Source: Clostridium sp. UBA699
GTDB lineage: Bacteria > Bacillota > Clostridia > Clostridiales > Clostridiaceae
Direction: 5' to 3'
DNA: 18,355 bases
Assembly (NCBI GenBank): GCA_002298915.1
Contig: DBML01000015.1
Location: 16,234 to 34,588 of the forward strand
Position numbers and translations under genes: made by a program. Position 1 is the stretch's first letter, and each line of letters begins with the position of its first letter. This document shows positions 12,524 to 18,355 of the stretch, piece by piece. Below the pieces are notes generated by a model. The model saw nothing but the letters and a program-made list of their open reading frames with translations. It had not been told where the DNA came from and made no database searches.

Positions 12524-13984
12524 CTAACCGCAGATTATAGCGACTGCGCTGTTTATCAATGGGTTCATAAGGTTGCCGAAAGTGGCGCTTATGAATATGA
12601 TCATAGCCAGTGCTGCAAAAAGGGGGACGATGTTCTCCCTGTCCTTTTCGAGCCTGACGAGCTCCTCCGTGCCGTCATCCAGGAATATAATCTTCACGAA
12701 GGGCACTATGAACCCGGCGAAGGCTATCAGCAGGCTCAGTGCCAGCACCGACGACGACAGGTATTCACCGTTGTTGAAGCCGTTCTGAAGTATCTTAAGC
12801 TCGCTGAAGAACGAAGCGGCAGGCGGGGTCCCGGTTATGACAAGGATGCCGATTATCAGGAATACAGAGTTGACAGGCATCGTCTTTATCAGGCACTTGA
12901 TCTTTCCTATCCTCTTCGTCTTGTAAGCGCTGAGTATATTCCCGGAAACCAGAAAAAGAAGGCTCTTCCCGTAGGCATGGATGACCGAGTGCAGAAGAGC
13001 GCCGTACACACCCAGAAGCCCTCCGAAGCCGAATCCCAGGCTCATTATGCCTATGTTTTCCACAGAGGAAAATGCCAGAAGCCTCTTGTAGTTTGTCTGC
13101 TTCAGTATGCTGAAGGTCGATATAACGAGCGACAGGCATCCGAACACGATGAAGAGGTACCTCATGTTCTGCAGGCCATCAGCCATCCTGACTATGACGT
13201 AGAACCTCACGATGACGTATAGCGCCAGGTTGATGAGGATTCCCGACATCATCGCGCTGATGGGAGACGGCGCCTCGCTGTGTCCGTCGGACAGCCAGGT
13301 GTGCATGGGCGCTATGCCCGCTTTGGTGCCTATTCCCACGAAGATAAAGGTGAAGGCCGCCATTAGCACGGTCCTGTTGAAACCCTTGTCCCACCCCAGC
13401 AGATAGGTCCACTGCAGCATGGAGGTGTTGATTTCGGCATTCAGGGAATAGATGAACAGTATGATTCCCACAAGCCCCATTGCGAGGCCAACCGAGCATA
13501 TTATAATATACTTCCAGGCCGCCTCGAGGGAGAGCTTGCTGTTGTTGAAGCCGATCAGGAAAGCGGTCGCAAGCGTTGTCGCCTCCAGCCCTATCCACAT
13601 GCCCATTATGTTGTTGCTCACGGCAAGGAATATCATAGAGAACACGAACACCTGGAAAAGCATGAAGTAAGCCTTAGCCTTCCTCAGGCTTATGGCTTTC
13701 TCTTCATATTCGCATAAGATGTACCTGTGTGAGTATATAGCCGTGACTGCGCTTACTGTCGTTATGATGATGAGCTGTATCTCGCTGAGGCTGTCTATGT
13801 ATACTGCGCTTCCGAAATGGTACAAGTGCCCGCCTGCAGCCACTTCAAAACCTGTCATTACAGAGAGGATCAGAAGTAGAACTGTCCCCAGGATGTTGAC
13901 TATAGAAATTGCCTCAATTTTTTTCAAGATTGCCGACGCCGATATTGCCGCTGCGAATACCGCGATCATTAGATTAATTTGCAT
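12524..13984 (-). CDS. HyfF-like antiporter-type membrane subunit
   Basis: A 486-residue protein with about 13-14 hydrophobic segments, of the NuoM/NuoN/Mrp-antiporter family as found in HyfF. Hallmarks: Glu134 in MWIGLEATTL (TM5 glutamate), Lys221 in GIGTKAGIAPMHTWL followed by SDGHSEAPSPISAMMSG, and a later YKRLLAFSSVENIGI block with a His-containing helix (LLHSVIHAYGKSLLF). These charged residues line the ion path, so the subunit should pump H+ or Na+. ATG at 13984 behind AGGTGG; stop codon TAG. It lies between the HyfE-like and large-subunit genes, spaced by 10-11 bases on each side. Confidence 0.9.
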   Translation of the reverse strand: MQINLMIAVFAAAISASAILKKIEAISIVNILGTVLLLILSVMTGFEVAAGGHLYHFGSAVYIDSLSEIQLIIITTVSAVTAIYSHRYILCEYEEKAISLRKAKAYFMLFQVFVFSMIFLAVSNNIMGMWIGLEATTLATAFLIGFNNSKLSLEAAWKYIIICSVGLAMGLVGIILFIYSLNAEINTSMLQWTYLLGWDKGFNRTVLMAAFTFIFVGIGTKAGIAPMHTWLSDGHSEAPSPISAMMSGILINLALYVIVRFYVIVRMADGLQNMRYLFIVFGCLSLVISTFSILKQTNYKRLLAFSSVENIGIMSLGFGFGGLLGVYGALLHSVIHAYGKSLLFLVSGNILSAYKTKRIGKIKCLIKTMPVNSVFLIIGILVITGTPPAASFFSELKILQNGFNNGEYLSSSVLALSLLIAFAGFIVPFVKIIFLDDGTEELVRLEKDRENIVPLFAALAMIIFISATFGNLMNPLINSAVAIICG

Positions 13985-13995
13985 TTTTCCACCTG

Positions 13996-14613
13996 CTATT
14001 CCTTTAGATTCGAAAGATAGTCCGTATTCAGCGTGTCGAAGGTCTTGTTTATGTTGAAGATCATTATCCCCATTATCATCGCAAGTATGAGCACCTCGAA
14101 CACTATACCGAACTCTATGACGGACCCCATCTTGACCATGGATATTTCAAAAAGGACGACCCCGTTCTCCATAGTGAGCAGCCCTATCATCTGAGTGATG
14201 GCCTTTCTCCTCCCCATCATAAGCAGCGCGCCAGTGATTATGAGGATGCACCCAACCTTGAAAAGGTAGTCCGAGAAGTTACCCAGGAAGATGAAGCTAA
14301 GCGCAACGGCCGCTCCGGTTACGATGTACGACCAGGAGCCGCTTAGTATGAGGTCTGTCTCCCTCTCCAGCTTGGCGTGCATGATCGACTTGCTGATTAT
14401 CATAGGTATTATGACGACCTTTGTTATTATTGTCAGGAAAAACAGGATGTAGTAGTGGTATTCACCCGCGGTGTAGCCCTTGGCAAGGCACAGAAGCGCT
14501 ATCGCAAGGGACTGCATGGCGAACCCCCTGTTGAGCAGCGAGGCCCGCCTGAAGCCGGACATGGCTACTGCGGATATCAGTATCAAAGAGATCAGAATTT
14601 CAATCATTCGCAT
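13996..14613 (-). CDS. HyfE-like membrane subunit
   Basis: A 205-residue protein with about six hydrophobic helices, matching HyfE in size (E. coli HyfE is 216). The first half resembles the MrpC/NuoK type and the second contains RRKAITQMIGLLTMENGVVLFEI with a conserved TMENG glutamate. It belongs to the membrane arm and probably helps link the antiporter subunits to the HyfC-like part. Two ATGs (14613 and 14607) follow GAGGAG at 4 and 10 bases, so the start is uncertain by two codons. Spaced 9 bases from the HyfC-like gene. Confidence 0.85.
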   Translation of the reverse strand: MRMIEILISLILISAVAMSGFRRASLLNRGFAMQSLAIALLCLAKGYTAGEYHYYILFFLTIITKVVIIPMIISKSIMHAKLERETDLILSGSWSYIVTGAAVALSFIFLGNFSDYLFKVGCILIITGALLMMGRRKAITQMIGLLTMENGVVLFEISMVKMGSVIEFGIVFEVLILAMIMGIMIFNINKTFDTLNTDYLSNLKE

Positions 14614-14622
14614 ACAGCTCCT

Positions 14623-15546
14623 CTAGAAAAAATTGATTACTATGGCGACGAGGCTCAGCGAGAACGCAGCCGAAAGCAGCTCGGGAACCCTGAAGAGCCT
14701 GAATTTTGCCATGGAGCATTCCACAAGCGAAATCGCCCCCAGCACCACCAGAACCTTCGCCATATATGATATGAAGGAGAGAACAACGGGAACGAGTGCA
14801 AAGGTCCCCGTCATTCCCATTGGGAAGAAGCAGTTTATGAATAAAGTCACGAAAACCATGAGCTTAACGTATGACGCCAGCTCCATCATTGCAAGGTCCC
14901 TGCCCGACGTATCCAGTATCATGGCCTCATGGACCATTGTGAGCTCCAGGTGCGTCTCCGGGTTGTCCACAGGAATCCTTGCATTCTCTGCAACGATGAG
15001 GACCGCAAATCCGATCGCAGCAATCAGGTTGGCTATGCCGTATCCGGTCGCGCCTGCCACTGCCTCGCTTATGCCGAACACGTTCATGGAACTTGTCTCC
15101 ATGTAGAGGAACGCAACCGTCAGGAACATGACAGGTTCGGCAAGCATTGATATGAAAAGCTCCCTGCTGCTGCCCATGCCCCCGAAGGCGCTGGCCGAAT
15201 CAAGCCCCGTAAGTGTCATGAAAAACTTAACAACCCCGAGAAGGAATATGATCACGAACATGTTCCCGGCAAACTGGTTCCCGTCGTTGAAGAAAACCGG
15301 CACCATGAATGCCGCGGTAATGCAGGCGCAGAGGCTAAGCCCCGGAGCAACAAGTGTCACGAAAGAACTGCTCGACGAAAGCACCCTGCCCTTCCCTAAC
15401 AGCTTTGCTATGTTGTAGTAAGGCTGCAGAACAGGGCAGGCTTTGCTGCCCCTTATCGACGCCTTTAGATTCTTTATTATCCCCATGAAAAACGGGGTCA
15501 GCATGAGAAGCATCAGGCTCTGTATGATGTAAAATGCGTATTTCAC
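14623..15546 (-). CDS. HyfC/NuoH-like membrane subunit
   Basis: A 307-residue integral protein of the NuoH/HyfC type with about eight helices, connecting the redox arm to the ion-pumping arm. Signatures: QPYYNIAKLLGKGRV (41-55), GLDSASAFGGMGSSRE (114-129), and the acidic loop AENARIPVDNPETHLELTMVHEAM (186-209), which is typical of group 4 hydrogenases. Its glutamates are part of the coupling path. Start is GTG (15544-15546), 6 bases after GGAGGGG that overlaps the end of the HyfB-like gene, so translation is probably coupled. Length is close to E. coli HyfC (315). Confidence 0.92.
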   Translation of the reverse strand: MKYAFYIIQSLMLLMLTPFFMGIIKNLKASIRGSKACPVLQPYYNIAKLLGKGRVLSSSSSFVTLVAPGLSLCACITAAFMVPVFFNDGNQFAGNMFVIIFLLGVVKFFMTLTGLDSASAFGGMGSSRELFISMLAEPVMFLTVAFLYMETSSMNVFGISEAVAGATGYGIANLIAAIGFAVLIVAENARIPVDNPETHLELTMVHEAMILDTSGRDLAMMELASYVKLMVFVTLFINCFFPMGMTGTFALVPVVLSFISYMAKVLVVLGAISLVECSMAKFRLFRVPELLSAAFSLSLVAIVINFF

Positions 15547-15558
15547 GGCTTTCCCCTC

Positions 15559-17301
15559 CTAAACCAATTTGAGCACAAGCACGAGCGAAACGATGAGCGA
15601 AACGAATATATATGAAACGTATATCTGTATTTTTCCGTAGTGGATTTTTATGATCCTGGAAGCAATGTAATCGACAGCGCTTACAACCCTGACATATATG
15701 CTGTGCTCGATGACATCCCTGACCCTTGCCCTGGTGTGGACAGCCCCGTCCACCTTGACCTCTTTCCTGTAGCCGGCCGCGCTGCCGAATATCCTCATTC
15801 CGGGCTGCACGAAACCGTCCGGAGTGTACTCCATGTAAGGCCTGAAATAATTGAACCCGCAGGCCCACGTTCCACCTACAGAATCCGGTCCGTTCTTTGC
15901 GAGTTTCTTTGCCGAAAAATACACCGCAGCCGCTGTAAGCAGACCCACGCCCGACACAATTGTTATCTCCCAGCTTACAGCGCTAACCGATGAGCTTCCG
16001 TAAGCCCAGCCGTATATCAGGTTGATTATGAACGGCGAGAACACCCCGAACAGCACAGAGCACGCAGCCAGCGCAGCCATTCCCGCCTTCATGGTTCCAG
16101 GCAGCTCATGGGCTTGCTCCGCCTTCAGCGACCTTGGCTCGCCAAGGTATGTCATGCCGAAGCTCTTAACCGAAGCCCAGATTACCCCGCCGCCGGTGAG
16201 TGCGAGTACGATGCCGCAGAGCAGGATAGACATTGCGATCCACGGGATCTCAACCTGAGACATTGCCTGAATGAAGCTGCCGTAGATCAGTATCTCTCCT
16301 GCGAAGCCGTTCAGCGGCGGAACCGCAGCTACCGCAGCTGTCCCTATGAGCGCACATGCTGATGCGAATTTCATCTTCCTTGCAAGTCCGCCCAGCTCGT
16401 TCATGTTCTTCGTAGATGTGGCAAAAAGAACGCTGCCGGCGCTCATGAAGAGCAGGCTCTTGAACACCCCATGGTTGAGCATGTGGAACATCGCCGCAGC
16501 AAGTGCCAATGAGCTCAAGGCATGAAGGCCAATGCTCCTAAGAATCAGGGCGAGCCCCAGCACAGCGAACACCATCCCCATGTTCTCAGAGCTGGAATAA
16601 GCCAGAAGCTTTTTGATGTCGTTCTGGGCCAGCGAGTTGATTACTGCGTAAATTGCGGTCACCGTGCCGATCAGCATGACTGCAAAACCGAAATATGCCG
16701 AAACGTCCTGCACGAATAGGAATGCAACCCTTATGAACCCGTAGGCCGCAATCTTGAGCATTATGCCGGACATCATTGCCGAAACGTTGGACGGCGCAGC
16801 CGGATGCGCCTTTGGCAGCCAGGCGTGGAGCGGCACAAGGCCAGCCTTTGATCCGAAACCAGCCAACGCAAGTATGAGCACAACCAACCGCTGCTGCCCG
16901 GATATACCTGCAGTCCCCTCAGAAATGATGCTGAAGTCGTATGTACCTGTAAATTTTGCAAGCATTATGAACATCGCCAGTACTAGAAGCCCGCTGATAT
17001 GGGTCATGATGAAGTACATGATTCCGGACTTTATGTTTTCGCTTTTTTTATGTTCGAAAATGACCAGGAAGAATGACGATACCGACATAAGCTCCCAGAA
17101 AATCATGAAGCTTAAGCTGTTGCCAGAAAGCACCACCCCCGCCATCGATGCGACGAAGAGGGCTGTCATTCCCCAGAGGTACCTCGTTGAGTATTCGTTA
17201 CTGTACTCCCTGACATACCCCAAGGAATATACTATGTTCGGAAGCGCGGTCACCAGGATCAGCACTATGAAATAAATCGATAAAAAATCACGCATATACA
17301 A
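15559..17301 (-). CDS. HyfB-like antiporter-type membrane subunit, short N-terminus
   Basis: A 580-residue NuoL/HyfB-type pump subunit. Glu70 in FWELMSVSSFF, Lys152 in GFGSKAGLVPLHAWL with PKAHPAAPSNVSAMMSG after it, and NDIKKLLAYSSSENMG (227-242) are the usual ion-path residues. The C-terminus (from about 500: RARVRDVIEHSIYVRVV to the last TM) matches HyfB. It is first of the six-gene operon. Compared with HyfB/HycC (about 600-670 residues), only about 28 residues precede the YSLGYV motif, so the first two TM helices seem absent; the frame is closed by a TAA just upstream. Start is uncertain: TTG 17301 is 6 bases from GGGAG, ATG 17295 is 12 bases from it. A 32-residue TM peptide lies upstream. 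Confidence 0.88.
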   Translation of the reverse strand: MYMRDFLSIYFIVLILVTALPNIVYSLGYVREYSNEYSTRYLWGMTALFVASMAGVVLSGNSLSFMIFWELMSVSSFFLVIFEHKKSENIKSGIMYFIMTHISGLLVLAMFIMLAKFTGTYDFSIISEGTAGISGQQRLVVLILALAGFGSKAGLVPLHAWLPKAHPAAPSNVSAMMSGIMLKIAAYGFIRVAFLFVQDVSAYFGFAVMLIGTVTAIYAVINSLAQNDIKKLLAYSSSENMGMVFAVLGLALILRSIGLHALSSLALAAAMFHMLNHGVFKSLLFMSAGSVLFATSTKNMNELGGLARKMKFASACALIGTAAVAAVPPLNGFAGEILIYGSFIQAMSQVEIPWIAMSILLCGIVLALTGGGVIWASVKSFGMTYLGEPRSLKAEQAHELPGTMKAGMAALAACSVLFGVFSPFIINLIYGWAYGSSSVSAVSWEITIVSGVGLLTAAAVYFSAKKLAKNGPDSVGGTWACGFNYFRPYMEYTPDGFVQPGMRIFGSAAGYRKEVKVDGAVHTRARVRDVIEHSIYVRVVSAVDYIASRIIKIHYGKIQIYVSYIFVSLIVSLVLVLKLV

Positions 17302-17332
17302 CTCAATCTCCCAATCATCAAGAATTTATTAA

Positions 17333-17371
17333 TTAGCATTCGAATATTATTTGTTAGCATTCGAATGTTAT
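17333..17371. repeat. Tandem 18-bp repeat with palindromic core, probable operator of the Ehr operon
   Basis: TTAGCATTCGAATATTAT (17333-17350) and TTAGCATTCGAATGTTAT (17354-17371) differ at one base and are 21 bases apart, two helical turns. Each holds the palindrome ATTCGAAT; the second is the full CATTCGAATG. They sit 30-70 bases upstream of the HyfB-like start, in the only long gap before the operon. No clear promoter is seen, though TTGTGC is at the right distance from AT-rich stretches. A MarR-type site is a reasonable guess. Confidence 0.6.
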
Positions 17372-17425
17372 GACGCACAAACACCACCATGGTAACATAA
17401 ATCAAATGCTAAAACAAGGCGCAAA

Positions 17426-17524
17426 TCACCTTTTGCCTGAGAATAAAAAAACTAGTACAATTACGACTAAAATTACTGTAATTGCGGAAATTATTGCGGT
17501 CATTATTGTTAAGGATTCGATCAT
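17426..17524 (-). CDS. 32-residue single-TM peptide
   Basis: ATG at 17522-17524, two bases after the tadA stop, and TGA at 17426-17428. The sequence starts MIESLTIMTA, has an uninterrupted hydrophobic stretch of about 22 residues and ends FSGKR, i.e. one membrane helix with a positive tail. The G-rich end of tadA (GGGCGGGTG) could serve as ribosome site. No family recognised. It may be a small subunit or regulator of the membrane complex downstream, or a stand-alone peptide; its low complexity also allows chance. Confidence 0.4.
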   Translation of the reverse strand: MIESLTIMTAIISAITVILVVIVLVFLFSGKR

Positions 17525-17526
17525 AA

Positions 17527-17979
17527 TTACACACCCGCCCTTTTTCTTTTGAAATAGTTGGTCAGAATTTCGCCGCATTCTTCATCGTAAAGCCAGACTA
17601 CCTCAGTCCATTTGTTCAACGCATCGTTCTGGAGCACGTTTATTACCGAACCGCAGGCTCCTGCCGTCGGGTCGAAGGTGCCGATAAAAACCTTACTTAT
17701 CCTCGCACTAAGTATCGCCCCTGCGCACATGGCGCATGGTTCCAGCGTTACATAGAGGTCGCAGTCTGAAAGCCTCCAGGAATCAAGCTTGCGGGATGCC
17801 TCCCGTATTGCCATTATTTCGGCATGGGCGGTGCAGTCCTTCATAGATTCTTTCAGGTTGTGTCCGCGGGCTATTATTTCATTGTTTCTAACGATTACCG
17901 CCCCTACCGGGACTTCATCGAGGCTCTCTGAAATCATTGCTTCATTTATAGCTTCCTTCAGGAATACATTCTGACCCAT
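17527..17979 (-). CDS. tadA: tRNA-specific adenosine deaminase TadA
   Basis: A 150-residue zinc deaminase that converts A34 to inosine in tRNA-Arg(ACG). Zinc/catalytic motifs are His52-Ala-Glu54 (CTAHAEIMAI) and Pro81-Cys82-x-x-Cys85 (LEPCAMCAG); DEVPVGAVIV (21-30) is the usual N-terminal segment and FDPTAGACGS (102-111) the conserved loop before the C-terminal helices. The start at 17979 gives the normal TadA length and has GGGAGG upstream. The frame runs 45 codons further up, but that part is a lysine-rich, AT-rich stretch without family similarity. A TATAAT box is at 18002-18007 on the minus strand; the nearest TTGACA (18033-18038) is 25 bases off, too far. The serine tRNA gene often found next to tadA in Firmicutes is not adjacent here. 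Confidence 0.95.
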   Translation of the reverse strand: MGQNVFLKEAINEAMISESLDEVPVGAVIVRNNEIIARGHNLKESMKDCTAHAEIMAIREASRKLDSWRLSDCDLYVTLEPCAMCAGAILSARISKVFIGTFDPTAGACGSVINVLQNDALNKWTEVVWLYDEECGEILTNYFKRKRAGV

Positions 17980-18182
17980 GACTGTTTTTAACCTCCCGCT
18001 TATTATAATGTTCTTGTTCTCTCTACGTTCTCTGTCAATATTAACATATTTCTTTCTTTGTTTTAACAACTTATTTTCTGAAAGAGTTTTTCTCAATTTA
18101 ATACTCCTCTTCAATCTATTGTGATTTTCTTCATTTTCTTCAACACATATTAATGTATGTTTTTTTGTTTTTTAATTTTTTG

Positions 18183-18211
18183 TTGCTAATTTAACTATGT
18201 ATGTGTATAAT
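18183..18211 (+). promoter_or_regulatory. Plus-strand promoter of a short transcription unit
   Basis: TTGCTA (18183-18188) and perfect TATAAT (18206-18211), spacer 17 bases, in AT-rich DNA upstream of tadA and pointing away from it. Confidence 0.55.
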
Positions 18212-18217
18212 TTTTTT

Positions 18218-18283
18218 AGAATATGTAGATAGATAGAATTATTCTCATTCTCCTAGATTTGCCGCAACAGCGGCGTTTTTTTT
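18218..18283 (+). ncRNA. Candidate ~65-nt small RNA ending in an intrinsic terminator
   Basis: From the predicted start point (about 18218) to the terminator is only 65 bases. GCCGC (18261-18265) pairs with GCGGC (18270-18274) around AACA, followed by G and eight T (18276-18283). There is no good ORF in between. It could instead be a gene's terminator with a chance promoter. It is not the SRP RNA: the conserved SRP core is absent. Confidence 0.4.
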
Positions 18284-18355
18284 GCCCAAAATCGGGGACG
18301 GTTAATCATCGGCTTAACTCAGAGGATTGAAGCAATCCAAGAATAGCCGCCCTTT
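18284..18355. other. Window-edge segment with GGGGACGGTT and a hairpin
   Basis: CGGGGACGGTT (18293-18303) resembles the GGGGACGGTT(C) sequence often seen beside REP-associated (IS200-like) transposase genes in Firmicutes. GGATTG-AAG-CAATCC (18324-18338) is a perfect short hairpin. No open frame is long enough to call. A mobile-element end is possible but cannot be shown from 72 bases. Confidence 0.25.

Noticed and set aside
12512..13222. Plus-strand 236-codon open frame
   Set aside because: It lies antisense inside the HyfF-like gene, is rich in Tyr, Gln and His without any domain, and has no ribosome site; it follows from the codon use of the real gene.
10229..17301. Calling the operon a formate hydrogenlyase or hydrogenase-4
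   Set aside because: The nickel-ligand cysteines are replaced, and no formate dehydrogenase or hydrogenase maturation genes are seen in the window.
17979..18114. N-terminal extension of TadA by 45 codons
   Set aside because: It is AT-rich and Lys/Arg-rich without family similarity, covers a TATAAT box, and the internal ATG has a ribosome site and gives the normal length.
1..18355. CRISPR array, prophage or rRNA
   Set aside because: No regularly spaced identical repeats with unique spacers, no phage genes and no rRNA signatures were seen. The only short tandem repeats are those at 1-279 (protein), 8888-8907 and 17333-17371.

Overview
The window looks like chromosomal DNA of an anaerobic Firmicute of the Clostridia type. 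The reasons are strong AGGAGG-type ribosome binding sites, TTGACA/TATAAT promoters, AT-rich intergenic gaps between genes of moderate GC, frequent GTG/TTG starts, and gene content such as an NmlR/AdhR-type MerR regulator, an iron-dependent butanol-type dehydrogenase and an ion-pumping hydrogenase-like complex. I cannot name the genus.

Layout. (1) Bases 1-279 hold the start of a minus-strand gene for a Pro/His-rich tandem-repeat protein, cut by the window edge. (2) 388-2598: two back-to-back WYL-domain regulators, minus strand. (3) 2599-3177: a 579-base gap with a compact plus-strand structured-RNA candidate (about 2700-2935) carrying two tRNA T-arm-like hairpins and a D-arm-like hairpin, then an SPFH/slipin-like gene (3178-4278). 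(4) 4356-7933, minus strand: a five-gene electrophile/aldehyde-stress type cluster (flavodoxin, cupin, SDR, Fe-ADH, MerR). A perfect 20-bp MerR palindrome sits in a 19-bp promoter spacer at its head. (5) 7961-9217: terminators, an orphan RelB/DinJ-like antitoxin protein with an extra C-terminal domain and its own promoter with repeated operator-like boxes, and tRNA-Ser(CGA). (6) 9275-10252, plus: a single-chain tandem MarR protein. (7) 10229-17301, minus: a six-gene operon resembling hydrogenase-4/formate hydrogenlyase (HyfB, C, E, F, G-like, and a ferredoxin/small-subunit fusion). (8) 17426-17979: a 32-residue single-TM peptide and tadA. (9) 17980-18355: a short promoter-terminator unit (candidate sRNA) and a GGGGACGGTT sequence at the edge.

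The main point of interest is the operon at 10229-17301. Its large subunit has Ser, Ser, Ser and Glu where group 4 [NiFe] hydrogenases have their four nickel-binding cysteines, while the small subunit keeps all cysteines for the proximal FeS cluster and two ferredoxin clusters. It should therefore not be a hydrogenase. It fits the class called energy-converting hydrogenase-related (Ehr) complexes, whose electron acceptor is unknown. The adjacent convergent tandem-MarR gene and a duplicated palindrome upstream of the operon suggest a local regulatory circuit; that link is inference.
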